The notes under the pieces are model-generated. The model was not told the origin of the DNA, ran no database searches, and was given only the letters and a program-made list of their open reading frames with translations. From Candidatus Arsenophonus triatominarum (GTDB lineage Bacteria > Pseudomonadota > Gammaproteobacteria > Enterobacterales > Enterobacteriaceae), in NCBI RefSeq assembly GCF_001640365.1, contig NZ_LWMI01000008.1:1-44372 (forward strand): a stretch of 44,372 nucleotides of DNA, given 5' to 3'. Every line of letters begins with the position of its first letter. Positions within the stretch are counted from its first letter, which is position 1. The translations under genes and the position numbers were made by a program. Positions 31,796 through 41,413 of this stretch are shown piece after piece.

Positions 31796-32737
31796 ATGTT
31801 AACATATGACCAACGCACGTTTGACTCAACCGGTGCTTTTTTGATTGGGGAACTCGAGCGTTTAGACCAAACGATTAATATGCCTTTGGTGCAATACACC
31901 AACAGTCGGGATGTCCAACGTCGTGAAGATGTCTCGATTGCGGATGAAATTTCGAGCTTTACCCGTACAGGATTTGCAGCAGCAGGCAGTGGCGCTAATC
32001 CTAACGGTAAAAACTGGATTAGCATAGATTCCACCGCATTAGCGGGTGTCAATATTGATATTCAAAAATATGGCTTCCCTTTGCCGCTTTGGGGAATGGA
32101 GCTGGGCTGGACGGTCGTGGAATTACAGTCCGCCAGACAAGTAGGTCGCCCCGTGGATGCACAGAAACATGAAGGGATGCGTTTGAAATGGAATATGGAT
32201 ATGGACGAACAGGTCTATATTGGTGATACCGGATTGGGTATTAAAGGCTTGCTCAATCTTGACAATATCAAGACTAACAATGCTGCCAAAGCGTGGAGCC
32301 AGTCGACTGCCGATGAAATTCGCGACAGTATCAACAAAATCTTAAGCGATGCATGGGCTGCATCGGCTTACTCGATGGTTCCCACAGACTTACTTATTCC
32401 GCCAGAACAGTTTGCTCACATATCTAGTGTTATCGTCTCTAGTGCGGGTAACCAGTCATTACTGACATATCTCAAAACTAATACCATTGCGTATCATCAA
32501 AACGGAGTGCCACTCAATATTTATGCGGTGAAATGGTTAAAAGGGCGAGGTGTCAGCAACAAAGATCGCATGATCGCGTATACCAATGATAAACAGTATG
32601 TTCGCTTCCCAATGGTACCGTTACAGAGTATCCCTATCCAATACCGCGGATTGTATCAACTGGTGACTTATTATGGTCGTCTGGGTGCGGTTGAAGCGGT
32701 TTATCCGGAAACACTTGCTTACTGTGATGGTATCTAA
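31796..32737 (+). CDS. Major capsid protein (DUF2184 family)
   Basis: A 313-residue major capsid protein of the DUF2184 family. Conserved parts include YTNSRDVQRREDVSIADEIS, KNWISIDSTALAGVNIDI, PLPLWGMELGWTVVELQSAR, DEQVYIGDTGLGIKGLLN and RMIAYTNDKQYVRFPMVPL. AAGGAATTAACCC precedes the ATG. It makes the icosahedral shell, and a strong terminator follows directly, consistent with a high-level transcript ending here. Confidence 0.92.
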   Translation: MLTYDQRTFDSTGAFLIGELERLDQTINMPLVQYTNSRDVQRREDVSIADEISSFTRTGFAAAGSGANPNGKNWISIDSTALAGVNIDIQKYGFPLPLWGMELGWTVVELQSARQVGRPVDAQKHEGMRLKWNMDMDEQVYIGDTGLGIKGLLNLDNIKTNNAAKAWSQSTADEIRDSINKILSDAWAASAYSMVPTDLLIPPEQFAHISSVIVSSAGNQSLLTYLKTNTIAYHQNGVPLNIYAVKWLKGRGVSNKDRMIAYTNDKQYVRFPMVPLQSIPIQYRGLYQLVTYYGRLGAVEAVYPETLAYCDGI

Positions 32738-32761
32738 GCCCCAATATGGGGCTTCATTTTT
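32736..32761 (+). terminator. Intrinsic terminator after the major capsid gene
   Basis: AAGCCCC (32736-32742), loop AATAT, GGGGCTT (32748-32754), then CATTTTTA. The stem starts in the stop codon of the capsid gene. Partial termination here would raise capsid mRNA over tail mRNA. Confidence 0.8.
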
Positions 32762-32772
32762 AGAGGTTGATT

Positions 32773-33054
32773 ATGAAAATTCAGGTACATACCCCTTTTA
32801 CGCTTACTCATGAATCGGGTGATCGAACCGATTTTGATGTGGGTATTCATGAGGTCAGTAAAAGCACGGCGGAGCATTGGTTTGCCAAGGTACATAGCAT
32901 CGTGCTTAATCCCGTTAAAGCGCAAACCAACGAAAACGTGAGTACCAAGACCGGGAAAAAAGGGAAAGAGAAAATCAACCAGGAAACTGAAAATAAAGAG
33001 GGTATTGATGAGCCAACGGAACAAACACCTGCCAACGATACAGCAATTCCGTAA
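32773..33054 (+). CDS. STY1053-like phage-associated protein
   Basis: A 93-residue protein; start at 32773 ([20 protein letters not shown]), with GAGGTTGATT upstream. The N-terminal half ([22 protein letters not shown]) matches the STY1053 family found between capsid and connector genes. The C-terminal half is low-complexity and charged ([20 protein letters not shown]). Probably a minor head component. It overlaps the connector gene by 47 bases. Confidence 0.72.
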   Translation: MKIQVHTPFTLTHESGDRTDFDVGIHEVSKSTAEHWFAKVHSIVLNPVKAQTNENVSTKTGKKGKEKINQETENKEGIDEPTEQTPANDTAIP

Positions 33055-33418
33055 TGATTTTCCCCCGTTTCAGGATGCGGTTAAATTTCCTGACGCGCAA
33101 ATTCAGCTTCGTTTAAATTTAGCAGACAAATTTCTCAGTGAAAATGTTTCAGGGAGTGATGTTTTTCCGTACTGGGTGGGGTTATTTGTTGCGCATTATC
33201 TCACGCTTTATGCCATGGATACACGATCTTTACAGGCAGGGGGAGTCGGGGGATCAAGTTCAGGCGTGGCAACCGCTAAGTCAGTGGATAAGGTCAGCGT
33301 CAGTTATGACAACAGTATGACACTCAACCCCAATGCGGGATTTTGGAATAATACCCGATTTGGCGCGGAGTTTTATCAGTGGGTACTGATGTTTGGCGCA
33401 GGGGGACGGCAATTATGA
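33008..33418 (+). CDS. DUF4054 head-tail connector
   Basis: A 136-residue connector protein. ATG 33008 ([19 protein letters not shown]) has GAGGG six bases upstream and lies inside the previous gene. The DUF4054 pattern is [39 protein letters not shown] and [20 protein letters not shown], ending with the usual [19 protein letters not shown]. It sits under the portal and joins head to neck. Confidence 0.85.
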   Translation: MSQRNKHLPTIQQFRNDFPPFQDAVKFPDAQIQLRLNLADKFLSENVSGSDVFPYWVGLFVAHYLTLYAMDTRSLQAGGVGGSSSGVATAKSVDKVSVSYDNSMTLNPNAGFWNNTRFGAEFYQWVLMFGAGGRQL

Positions 33419-33963
33419 AAAGTGGCGTCACCTTAAGCATTGACAACACGGGTAAATTATTTGATGCCCTTACTCAACTTGGCAAACAGGACGTGCTAGT
33501 CGGTATTCCGGCTGAAAAGAGTGAACGCGAGGATATTTCCTTTAGCAATGCGGCGATTGGATATCTCAACGAATTTGGTTCGCCCGCTAAAAACATTCCG
33601 GCAAGACCCCATCTAATACCGGGTATTCGTTCAGTGCACACCAAAACTAGCGCGGAACTTAAAATAGCCGCTAAAGCCATTTTGGATTCTCAACCGGATA
33701 AAGCAGAGCAAGGATTAAATCGAGCAGGTCAAATCGCCGTTCAAGGGGTACAGACCGTCATTACCCAAAGCAATTTTACCCCACTGGCTGACAGTACATT
33801 AGCTGCCCGGGCAAGACGGGGACGCAAAGGTGCGGCACAAGCGCTTGAAAATCGAAAAGCCGGTTTACCGCCGGATAATGCCAATGCCAGACCACTGATT
33901 GATACAGGAACCTATCGGCGTGCAATCACCTATTTAGTGAGAAAGAAAAATGCCAATGCTTGA
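33415..33963 (+). CDS. Neck/tail completion protein (HK97 gp10-like)
   Basis: A 182-residue protein; start at 33415 ([19 protein letters not shown]) in an ATGA overlap with the connector. Typical elements are [39 protein letters not shown] with the N-E-x-G and P-x-R-P-F-like motif, then [13 protein letters not shown] and [16 protein letters not shown]. This is the pattern of phage neck or tail-completion proteins. It links the connector to the tail. Confidence 0.82.
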   Translation: MKSGVTLSIDNTGKLFDALTQLGKQDVLVGIPAEKSEREDISFSNAAIGYLNEFGSPAKNIPARPHLIPGIRSVHTKTSAELKIAAKAILDSQPDKAEQGLNRAGQIAVQGVQTVITQSNFTPLADSTLAARARRGRKGAAQALENRKAGLPPDNANARPLIDTGTYRRAITYLVRKKNANA

Positions 33964-34339
33964 TGTAACCGATGTGCTTTTTGATCCAGATTTTTGCGAT
34001 ACCTCGCTCACTTACACACGACGGGAAATTTTGATTGATGATGAAGGTATTACCTCGACAAAAGAAAGTACTTACCCTTTTTCAGGTGTCGTTACTGTAG
34101 ATAGTTCAATTGAAGCGCAAATACGCACATCCGGACAACTCGTTAGTGGTCGAATATTGGTGGTGACCACCACCCGATTAATAGCCGGTGAAACCCATCA
34201 TATTGGCGATATAGTTACCTATCAGGGGCGCAAATATCTGGTGAAATCCGTGGATCCTTACACTGCTTATGGCGCGGGATTTGTTCAGGCGCATTGTGAA
34301 CTGATGCCGTTTGACGGAGGAATCTCTCATGAGCAATAA
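33950..34339 (+). CDS. Head-tail joining/tail completion protein
   Basis: A 129-residue protein, [20 protein letters not shown], with SYPFSGVVTVDSS-like TYPFSGVVTVDSSIEAQ, SGRILVVTTTRL, GDIVTYQGRKYLVKSVDPY and GFVQAHCELMPFDG. The small beta-barrel-like layout and location between gp10-like and terminator-like genes fit head-tail joining proteins. It overlaps the preceding gene by 14 bases. Confidence 0.72.
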   Translation: MPMLDVTDVLFDPDFCDTSLTYTRREILIDDEGITSTKESTYPFSGVVTVDSSIEAQIRTSGQLVSGRILVVTTTRLIAGETHHIGDIVTYQGRKYLVKSVDPYTAYGAGFVQAHCELMPFDGGISHEQ

Positions 34340-34880
34340 CAGCAGTACGGAGGCGGGATGGCTAACGCCCTTTGATGAGAATGCCCTGTATAATGAAGGC
34401 TTAAATCGTCTGTTAAGTCTTTGGGTTTGTGGCGTTTCTGGATTGCCAGCGAAACATGTTTTACCCCGCTGGCAACGCGATCCGGCACCGTTGCCATCCC
34501 CTGATACTAACTGGTGTGCCTTCGGTATCATTGATATTACCAGTGAGCCAAACCCCTCCATGGTCAATCAACGTGATGAACTAAGCGAACTTTGGCAGTA
34601 CGAGACCTTAACGTGTATGGCCTCTTTCTACGGAAAAGACGGCATGGTCTATGCCGCCCGTTTTCGAGATGGCATTATGCTCAGTCAAAATAACGCGGAA
34701 CTGAATAAGTCCAATCTTACACTCGGGAGCCACAGTCAAATTACGGCGTTTCCTGAGCTTATCAACAATCAGTGGGTAAACCGGTTTGATATAACCGTTT
34801 ATCTACGTCGCAAAGTGGTGCGTCGCTATCACATAAAATCAGTGACAGATGCCCACGTCACGTTTTTGGGAGACAAATAA
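34329..34880 (+). CDS. Neck/tail terminator-type protein (gp12-like)
   Basis: A 183-residue protein; start at 34329 ([15 protein letters not shown]), with GGAGGAATC upstream. Conserved-looking segments are [55 protein letters not shown] and [18 protein letters not shown]. It belongs to the gp12-like neck or tail terminator group found before DUF3383 sheath genes. It shares one base with the sheath start. Confidence 0.75.
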   Translation: MSNNSSTEAGWLTPFDENALYNEGLNRLLSLWVCGVSGLPAKHVLPRWQRDPAPLPSPDTNWCAFGIIDITSEPNPSMVNQRDELSELWQYETLTCMASFYGKDGMVYAARFRDGIMLSQNNAELNKSNLTLGSHSQITAFPELINNQWVNRFDITVYLRRKVVRRYHIKSVTDAHVTFLGDK

Positions 34881-36358
34881 TGTCAACAGGTTTACCCGTT
34901 TCAAGGGTGGTTAAGGTCACGCTTGATATGTCACCGCGTGCCGCAAGTCGCCGTAATTTTGGTTCACTGCTAATTGTCGGTGACTCACCCGTTATCGATC
35001 CGCTTGAGCGATTACGGGCGTATTCCAATATTGAGGAAGTCGCCAATGATTTTGGTACAACCGCACCCGAGTATCAGGCGGCTTCACTCTATTACCAGCA
35101 GTCACCAAAGCCCGTCGATTTATACGTGGGACGCTGGGTAAAAGCAGCCTCACCCGCATTATTGCGCGGTGGCATTTTGTCCGAAGATGAGGCTAAAATC
35201 CGCAACTTCAACGCGATCACTGATGGTGCAATGGTTATCAGTGTTAATGGCAAGAATGTGAAACTAACCGGTATTGATTTTTCACAAGAAACCAATTTAA
35301 ACGGGGTTGCCGCAAGAATTAGTGAAAAAATGAACACGTCCACGATGACGTGGAATAACAGTGATCACCGCTTTGTTGTCACCTCGAATACGGCTGGCAA
35401 AACAAGCGCAGTGGGTTTTGCTTCCGCACCGGAATCAGGTACCGATTTATCGGCGTTGCTGAAACTCACCCAAGAGAGTGGCGCAACCCCTGTTTCAGGT
35501 ATGGACGGTGAAACTATCGTTGAGGCGGTGACAACCTTGGCGGATTTTTCGAGCAACTGGTATGGACTGGTGGTAACCGCTGCCCTTTCTACCGATGAAG
35601 TCAAAGGTATTGCCAACTTTATTGGTGCGGCCGGCAGTTCACGCATTTTTGGTTACACTACGCAAGATACCGCCGTACTGGATAGTACGAAAGAAGATGA
35701 TATCGCCTCGATTTTGAAAAAAGCGAAATATCAACGGGTCTTTACACAATATTCTTCATCAACCCCCTATGCAGCAGCCTCTGCTTTTGGTCGTGCATTT
35801 TCTGTCAATTTTGGCGGCAATAACACCACCATTACGCTCAAATTCAAACAGGAGCCTGGTGTTAAAGCGGAGACGTTGACTACGTCTCAGGCGAATACGC
35901 TGGCAGCAAAAAACTGCAATGTGTTTGTTAATTACGATAACGACACCGCCATCATGCAGGAAGGCGTGATGACCAATGGTGATTTTTTCGATGAACGCCA
36001 CGGCCTGGATTGGTTGCAAAATTTTGTGCAAACCAATTTGTACAATCTTTTGTATACCAGTACCACCAAAGTCTCTCAAACGGAGCAAGGCAGCACGACG
36101 CTTTTAACCAATGTTGAGCAATCCCTAGCGCAGGCGGTCACTAATGGATTACTTGCACCGGGTATCTGGAACGGCGGCAGTATAGGTCAATTGGCAAGCG
36201 GAGATACGCTCACCAAAGGGTATTACGTCTATATCCAACCGCTTGCGGAGCAGGCGCAATCTGAACGAGAGAAACGCAAAGCGCCGCCGATTCAGGTTGC
36301 CTGTAAGTTAGCGGGTGCGGTGCATTTCGCGGATGTCCTGATTACCATTGTTCGATAA
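34880..36358 (+). CDS. Contractile tail sheath (DUF3383)
   Basis: A 492-residue DUF3383 sheath protein, the sheath of a contractile tail, which makes this phage a myovirus. It begins [19 protein letters not shown], with [44 protein letters not shown], and the C-terminal core [44 protein letters not shown]. It is intact and followed at 9 bp by the tube gene. Confidence 0.93.
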   Translation: MSTGLPVSRVVKVTLDMSPRAASRRNFGSLLIVGDSPVIDPLERLRAYSNIEEVANDFGTTAPEYQAASLYYQQSPKPVDLYVGRWVKAASPALLRGGILSEDEAKIRNFNAITDGAMVISVNGKNVKLTGIDFSQETNLNGVAARISEKMNTSTMTWNNSDHRFVVTSNTAGKTSAVGFASAPESGTDLSALLKLTQESGATPVSGMDGETIVEAVTTLADFSSNWYGLVVTAALSTDEVKGIANFIGAAGSSRIFGYTTQDTAVLDSTKEDDIASILKKAKYQRVFTQYSSSTPYAAASAFGRAFSVNFGGNNTTITLKFKQEPGVKAETLTTSQANTLAAKNCNVFVNYDNDTAIMQEGVMTNGDFFDERHGLDWLQNFVQTNLYNLLYTSTTKVSQTEQGSTTLLTNVEQSLAQAVTNGLLAPGIWNGGSIGQLASGDTLTKGYYVYIQPLAEQAQSEREKRKAPPIQVACKLAGAVHFADVLITIVR

Positions 36359-36367
36359 GGAGAGAAA

Positions 36368-36808
36368 ATGGCCGCTTATAGTTTTATTGATGTTTCCGCC
36401 ACGCTAACCGGCCCCACGGGGGTGATAGATTTAGGTGCAGGTTCAGCCAACTCAGAAGAGGGCATTGTGGTGACGATGACCGAGGCTAAAAACACCATGA
36501 CCATTGGTGCTGATGGAGAAGGGATGCACACACTACACGGGGGGAAGTCAGGTACGGTAACCGTAAGTCTGATTAAAGCCTCGCCTGTTAACAAAAAACT
36601 GATGATCGCCTATAACGCGCAAAGCGTGTCATCAGCGCTTTGGGGTAATAATGTGATTGTGATACGTAATCCGGTATCCGGCGATATCATCACCGCGCGT
36701 AGTTGTGCTTTTCAGAAAATACCGGATTTGCAAAATGCAAAAGAGGCGAATGTGCTTGCTTGGATTTTTGACTGCATTAAGATCGACGCTTTATTAGGAG
36801 AATTCTAA
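36368..36808 (+). CDS. Tail tube protein (DUF3277)
   Basis: A 146-residue DUF3277 protein, the inner tube of the contractile tail. The start MAAYSFIDVSATLTGPTGVI and parts GEGMHTLHGGKSGTVTVSLI, NKKLMIAYNAQ, ITARSCAFQKIPDLQNAKEA and AWIFDCIKID are typical. GGAGAG lies before the ATG. It shares one base with the tail chaperone gene. Confidence 0.9.
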   Translation: MAAYSFIDVSATLTGPTGVIDLGAGSANSEEGIVVTMTEAKNTMTIGADGEGMHTLHGGKSGTVTVSLIKASPVNKKLMIAYNAQSVSSALWGNNVIVIRNPVSGDIITARSCAFQKIPDLQNAKEANVLAWIFDCIKIDALLGEF

Positions 36809-37218
36809 TGGAAATTGAAATTAACGGTCACGAGTATCGCGCGACGAAACTGAGTGTCTTTGACCAGCTTAAAGTAACGCGAAAATTATTACCCGTATTA
36901 TCCGGTTTAACGGGTGAATTGCAAAAATTACAGCAAGGGCAAATGCCAATGGCAGCGGTGTTACCTGTTATGGCTAATGCCATTGCCCAAATGAGCGATG
37001 AAGACTGTAACGCGATTTTACACCCTTGTTTAGCCGTGGTTTCACGCAAAAATGCCAAGGCATGGACGCCGATTTTTCGCCAGGGTGAACTGATGTTTGA
37101 TGATATTAACTTGAAGAGCCTGCTTGAGATTGTGGCGCAGGTGATTGGAGACTCCCTCGGTAATTTTTTTCACGCACCCCAAGGCGACGAGACAGCCAGC
37201 CTCCCATCGCAGGACTAA
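36808..37218 (+). CDS. Tail assembly chaperone, short (G-type) product
   Basis: A 136-residue chaperone that helps load the tape measure into the growing tube. It starts MEIEINGHEYRATKLSVFDQ and has a helical body (KVTRKLLPVLSGLTGEL, ANAIAQMSDEDCNAIL, LKSLLEIVAQVIGDSLGNFF), then a short tail (ETASLPSQD). At codons 119-121 (AAT TTT TTT) the message contains seven T, where ribosomes can slip -1 into the following frame; see the next entry. Position between tube and tape measure is diagnostic. Confidence 0.88.
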   Translation: MEIEINGHEYRATKLSVFDQLKVTRKLLPVLSGLTGELQKLQQGQMPMAAVLPVMANAIAQMSDEDCNAILHPCLAVVSRKNAKAWTPIFRQGELMFDDINLKSLLEIVAQVIGDSLGNFFHAPQGDETASLPSQD

Positions 37219-37409
37219 CCCTCGATTCACTGCCTGACGGCAAAGATTTTTTACGCTTCCCCGTTGAGTATGGCTACATTCCCTTTACCGCATTAAAAGA
37301 CGGCTCGGTTGACCTGGCAGATTTAGCCGAAATTAACGATTGGATAGATATTAAGCAAGATAACGAAGCGCGAATTGCGCGTTGGAGGAATCGCCATGGC
37401 GAATGCTGA
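36808..37409 (+). CDS. Tail assembly chaperone, long (GT-type) product by -1 frameshift
   Basis: Slipping -1 on T TTT TTT (37164-37170) joins the first 121 codons to a frame that ends with TGA at 37407-37409, about 200 residues in all. The -1 frame has a stop just before the site (TAA 37161-37163 region) and no ATG, GTG or TTG after it, yet encodes conserved-looking protein (IAGLTLDSLPDGKDFLRFP, EYGYIPFTALKDGSVDLADL, EINDWIDIKQDNEARIARW). It can therefore hardly be made except by frameshifting, as in lambda G/GT. The fusion overlaps the tape measure start by 14 bases. Confidence 0.8.
37164..37170 (+). promoter_or_regulatory. Slippery heptamer for programmed -1 frameshift
   Basis: T TTT TTT, in register with the zero frame (AAT TTT TTT CAC), so both tRNAs re-pair after a -1 slip. 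The downstream CACGCACCCCAAGGCGACG may slow ribosomes. It is the only seven-T run in the late genes placed at the end of one frame and the start of an overlapping open frame. Confidence 0.75.
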
Positions 37410-39390
37410 AACATTGCGGGACTTTCTCATCAGCCTAGGTTTTAAAATTGATGACAGTGGCATGCGAAAATTTCAGTCCGTTGTTACCGGGGTGAGTGCC
37501 AATGTTATCAAACTGGGGGCGACTGTTGAGGGAGCAGCGCTGGCCGTCGTGGGGTTTACCACACAAATTGCGGCAGGACTAGATAAGATGTACTGGGCGT
37601 CACAGCGTACCGGCGCCAGTGTCGCCGGCATAAAAGCATTGGGGTATGCCGCCAGTCTCACCGGTAGTAGCGCAGAAGCGGCAAGCGGTTCACTTGAAAA
37701 TCTGGCACGATTTTTAAGAAACAGTCCGGGTGCGGAGGGGTTTTTAAATCGCCTTGGGGTGCAGACCCGAGATGCCAATGGCAATTTGCAGGATATGAGC
37801 GCTATTTTTACCCGTGTAGGTAATAAACTGACCTCCATGCCTTATTACCGCGCCAATCAATATGCTCAACTACTCGGCATTGATGAAAATACGCTAATGG
37901 CAATGCGCAGAGGCATTAATGCCTTTTCTGCGGATTACCAGCGGATGCTCAAGCAAACGGGATTTACCGCCGATCTTGCTGCCAAACAGTCAAACCAGTT
38001 TATGATCTCGATGAAAGGATTGACGGGGTTGTTTGGCATTTTTCGCGATAAAATCGGATCTCATCTTGCAGGGGGATTGAGCAGAGAGATAGACAATCTC
38101 CAAAAAAGACTACTGGATAATTTCCCGAAAATTGAGCGGGTATTAACCAGTATAATCAAAGGCAGCAATCAGGCCGGTGGAATGGTGAGTCGGGTTATCT
38201 GGCGAGTCAGTCAGGTGATAGGACAGGTTTTTGATTGGTGGCGCAATTTAGACGAAAAATCTAAAACCCTCATCACTACCTTTAGCGGATTGGCAGCGGC
38301 TATCTGGTTGCTCAATCGCGCGTTTTTTGCCTCGCCCATCGGGATTATCACCGGCCTGATTGCTGCTTTACTGTTACTTTGGGAAGACTACCAGACGTGG
38401 AAAGAAGGTGGAAAATCCTTTATCAACTGGTCTAAGTGGGAAAGTGAAATAAACCAAGTAAAAGCGGCATTTAAGTGGTTAGGTGAAAAATTAACAGGAT
38501 TGGTTGACCTGGTAGGTGGTTGGCAAAATGCGCTTGAGCTATTGGCTATTTTTATCGCGGGTGCATGGGTGAGCAAGGTGTTAGCGGCTTTTGGCAAAAT
38601 TGCCAAGTTACCTATCCCACCCTGGCTGAAATTGTGGGGTCTCTATGCAGGGTATCTGATTTCAGATAAAGAGAATATCAGCGATAGCGCAAACGCATCA
38701 TGGGATTACAACACCCGTCAAGTCAAACGCGCGATTGGTAACGGTTTGGATTTTTTCGGCATTGATAATAGCTGGGCAAACAAAAATCAAGGTGGCAATA
38801 TACCGGATAATATCGCTGATGTGCCTACGGGAAGACCTAAACCCAGTACATCAGGCAGGCAATTACTCGGATGGCTACAACCGACACTGGGCAAACTGGA
38901 GCAGCTTTATCGACTCCCTGAAGGCTTACTTCGCAGTGTGGCCATCACAGAGTCTGGCGGCAATCAGTTTGCGATTTCCCGCGCTGGCGCAAAAGGATTA
39001 TTCCAGTTAATGGATGGCACCGCCCGTGATCTTGGGCTAAACGGGAATGAGGTATTTGATCCGGTTAAATCAGCGCAAGCGGCCGCGCGTTATCTCGCTC
39101 AACTGTTTAAGATGAACGGTGGGGATATTGAAAAGACATTAGCTTCTTACAATTGGGGGATTGGCAATGTGCAAAGGCATGGTATGGCGTTAATGCCACA
39201 GGAAACCCGCAATTACATTCCGAAAGTATTAGGCAACATGCCTGGATCTAGCGGAAATTCAGTTGCTCAGGAAACGAATATTTATGTTCAAGGTGCCTTA
39301 GATCCCCGCTCTACTGCCAATGCGATTGCCGATAAACAAACGGGCGTTAACGCCAGACTGATTGGACAATTAACCCAGCGAGCCTACTGA
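37396..39390 (+). CDS. Tape measure protein with lytic transglycosylase domain
   Basis: A 664-residue tape measure; start at 37396 (MANAETLRDFLISLGFKID), with GGAGG before it. The N-terminal half is helical (VSANVIKLGATVEGAALAV, MYWASQRTGASVAGIKALG). The centre has hydrophobic segments (LLNRAFFASPIGIITGLIAA, LLAIFIAGAWVSKVLAAF). Residues 500-615 are an SLT lytic transglycosylase domain (LLRSVAITESGGNQFAISRA with catalytic Glu, GAKGLFQLMDGTARDLGLN, ARYLAQLF, LASYNWGIGNVQRHG). It sets tail length and opens peptidoglycan at DNA entry. Confidence 0.93.
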   Translation: MANAETLRDFLISLGFKIDDSGMRKFQSVVTGVSANVIKLGATVEGAALAVVGFTTQIAAGLDKMYWASQRTGASVAGIKALGYAASLTGSSAEAASGSLENLARFLRNSPGAEGFLNRLGVQTRDANGNLQDMSAIFTRVGNKLTSMPYYRANQYAQLLGIDENTLMAMRRGINAFSADYQRMLKQTGFTADLAAKQSNQFMISMKGLTGLFGIFRDKIGSHLAGGLSREIDNLQKRLLDNFPKIERVLTSIIKGSNQAGGMVSRVIWRVSQVIGQVFDWWRNLDEKSKTLITTFSGLAAAIWLLNRAFFASPIGIITGLIAALLLLWEDYQTWKEGGKSFINWSKWESEINQVKAAFKWLGEKLTGLVDLVGGWQNALELLAIFIAGAWVSKVLAAFGKIAKLPIPPWLKLWGLYAGYLISDKENISDSANASWDYNTRQVKRAIGNGLDFFGIDNSWANKNQGGNIPDNIADVPTGRPKPSTSGRQLLGWLQPTLGKLEQLYRLPEGLLRSVAITESGGNQFAISRAGAKGLFQLMDGTARDLGLNGNEVFDPVKSAQAAARYLAQLFKMNGGDIEKTLASYNWGIGNVQRHGMALMPQETRNYIPKVLGNMPGSSGNSVAQETNIYVQGALDPRSTANAIADKQTGVNARLIGQLTQRAY

Positions 39391-39974
39391 TGGATATCCT
39401 TTCTACGCTTTTTTCACAACGATCGCGCAAAATTGGTTTACTAGTACCGGATGTGGTGATTTCTGAAAAACATCAAGATACGTTAGAAATAACAGAACAT
39501 CCGGTTGAACTCGGCGCTGAAATTGCCGATCACGCTTATAAGCGTCCAGCAGAAGTCACGATGGAGGTTGGGTTTTCAAGTAGTGGATCGCTGTTGGATT
39601 TTTGGGACACGGCAAAAGTGGGTATTCGCGTTGGGTTAAGCGCGCCAGAAATTTACCAGCAAATTTTATCACTTCAAGCCAGCCGTCAACCGTTTGATGT
39701 GATAACAGGTAAGCGCAAATACCAGAATATGCTCATTCGGGCAATCGAAGTGACCACCGATAAACACACGGAAACCGTGTTGATGGCGATATTAACCTTA
39801 CGGGAGCTTAACATCACCCAAACCCAAACGGTTAATATCAAATCTACCGATGCAAAAAATATGCGAGAAGGTAACACAACCGGTAGTGTGAGCAATACCG
39901 GTATGAAAACGCCAAAACCCGTTGATAATCGCAGCCTTTTAAACCGAGGTTTAGGATTGCTAAATGGAAATTAA
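39390..39974 (+). CDS. Baseplate protein (Dit/hub-adjacent)
   Basis: A 194-residue baseplate protein, MDILSTLFSQRSRKIGLLVP, with SEKHQDTLEITEHPVELGAE, ADHAYKRPAEVTMEVGFSSS, FDVITGKRKYQNMLIRAIEV and LTLRELNITQTQTV. This pattern (an HPVE-x-GA-x-I-x-DH segment) marks the family that follows the tape measure in DUF3383 myophages. It shares one base with the tape measure. It likely forms part of the central hub where tube meets baseplate. Confidence 0.8.
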   Translation: MDILSTLFSQRSRKIGLLVPDVVISEKHQDTLEITEHPVELGAEIADHAYKRPAEVTMEVGFSSSGSLLDFWDTAKVGIRVGLSAPEIYQQILSLQASRQPFDVITGKRKYQNMLIRAIEVTTDKHTETVLMAILTLRELNITQTQTVNIKSTDAKNMREGNTTGSVSNTGMKTPKPVDNRSLLNRGLGLLNGN

Positions 39975-40263
39975 CGAAATACCGCTTACTCCCACCAACC
40001 AGCAGTTTACGATTAAGCTATCCGATACTGTTTGGCAGTTTCACCTTATCTGGCGTGAAAGTGCAGGATGGGTGCTGGATATACTCACGGTTGATAATCA
40101 ACGAGTGATACAGGGTATTCCGCTAGTCATAGGTGAAAATCTACTGGCTCAATATCAACACCTTATCAGTGAAGGGAAGCTTGTCTTGCTGTCGGATGAG
40201 GAAAGCGACATCAATCCCAATACCTTGGGCACAACCGTAAAATTGTACTGGATAACCGATTGA
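39964..40263 (+). CDS. Phage baseplate plug protein (Pam3 gp18-like)
   Basis: A 99-residue protein, MEINEIPLTPTNQQFTIKLS, with TVWQFHLIWRESAGWVLDIL, GIPLVIGENLLAQYQHLI and GTTVKLYWITD. This is the baseplate plug family pattern (a small beta-barrel found at the tail-tube end). It overlaps the previous gene by 11 bases. Confidence 0.82.
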   Translation: MEINEIPLTPTNQQFTIKLSDTVWQFHLIWRESAGWVLDILTVDNQRVIQGIPLVIGENLLAQYQHLISEGKLVLLSDEESDINPNTLGTTVKLYWITD

Positions 40264-40274
40264 GGATTGACGGG

Positions 40275-40427
40275 ATGATGAATAAAAAAATGAGTGAATC
40301 ACTGCCTAAAACACCGCAGGCAAATAAAATAATTGAACGTAAAAATACTTTTATGTCTTTCGAAAAAGCGTTGCAGCTAACTCAGCAGAAATACGCCGAC
40401 ATTATTAATGCGCTGGCAGATAAATAA
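40275..40427 (+). CDS. Small hypothetical protein (50 aa) in the baseplate operon
   Basis: Tandem ATGs at 40275 and 40278 follow GAGGATTGACGGG. The product reads MMNKKMSESLPKTPQANKII, then ERKNTFMSFEKALQLTQQKY and ADIINALADK. It fills the 178-bp gap between the plug and hub genes in the same direction and is polar and helical. No family recognised; a minor tail or regulatory peptide. Confidence 0.5.
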   Translation: MMNKKMSESLPKTPQANKIIERKNTFMSFEKALQLTQQKYADIINALADK

Positions 40428-40441
40428 GTGAATCTATCTCC

Positions 40442-41413
40442 ATGTCAAAAAACTGGATACGAAAATGCTCACTGATTATCAGTGATGAAAAGGGTGAAGG
40501 CATTGAGCTGTCAAATTTTCGCACTACATTCAATATCACCTGGCCAGATACGCGTTACCCTCGTACGGCGGTGTTTAAAGTCTGGAATCTAAAAAAAGAA
40601 ACCGTTAGCAAAATTCAGGCCGAGGAATTTGTTAACGTGCAGCTTATGGCGGGCTATCAGGATAACGTGGGTCTGATATTTACCGGGAAAATCCGCTATA
40701 CGATTTCAGGCAGAGATAACCCCACCGATACGTTTGTGATTGTTCAGGCGATTGACTCGCACGAGGCTTATGATTATGCCACACTCAATACCACATTAAG
40801 CGCAGGGCATACTCAGTCAGAACAACATAACACGTTACTCACAGGGCTTGCGCCTTATGGGATTGTCAAAGGGGTGACGCCGGAGTTCGATAATACCCGC
40901 TTTCCTCGGGGTAAAGTGTACTTTGGTATGGTCAGAAATGCCGCAGATAATCTGGCAGCGCAATGCTTTGCCTCGTGGCAATACCTTAACGGCCAGCTTG
41001 TGATGGTGCCAGAAAACAAGTACGTCCAAGAGGCAATTGTGCTTAATAGCGCAACCGGTTTGATCGGTCTTCCTCAGCAAACGATTGAGGCGGGGGTAAA
41101 TGTGCGTTGTTTGATTAATCCAAACATCCAAATAAACGGGCTTATCCGTCTTGACCAGGCGTTAATCTATAGGACGATGTTACCCAACAGTGATATCGCC
41201 CTGGGATATAGCAAAATTAGTGAAAGCGATGACAATAATTTGCGGCAAACGCAAGGCGCTGTCTCACAACCGGCGAGTCTTTCCACCGATGGGGATTATA
41301 TTGTGAAAAATATCACTTACACCGGTGATACACGCGGTAAACCGTGGTACATGGACTTGGTGTGTATTGCCAAAGGGTCGAATGATCGAATTGATATTAA
41401 AAAGGTGGGATAA
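40442..41413 (+). CDS. Baseplate hub protein
   Basis: A 323-residue hub protein. MSKNWIRKCSLIISDEKGEG, FRTTFNITWPDTRYPRTAVF, KVWNLKKETVSKIQ, VNVQLMAGYQDNVGLIFTG and FVIVQAIDSHEAYDYATL match the gp44-like hub group of phages with DUF3383 sheaths. The C-terminal half has RCLINPNIQINGLIRLDQ and SLSTDGDYIVKNITYTGDTR. It likely trimerises and carries the spike. It shares one base with the spike gene. Confidence 0.82.
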   Translation: MSKNWIRKCSLIISDEKGEGIELSNFRTTFNITWPDTRYPRTAVFKVWNLKKETVSKIQAEEFVNVQLMAGYQDNVGLIFTGKIRYTISGRDNPTDTFVIVQAIDSHEAYDYATLNTTLSAGHTQSEQHNTLLTGLAPYGIVKGVTPEFDNTRFPRGKVYFGMVRNAADNLAAQCFASWQYLNGQLVMVPENKYVQEAIVLNSATGLIGLPQQTIEAGVNVRCLINPNIQINGLIRLDQALIYRTMLPNSDIALGYSKISESDDNNLRQTQGAVSQPASLSTDGDYIVKNITYTGDTRGKPWYMDLVCIAKGSNDRIDIKKVG

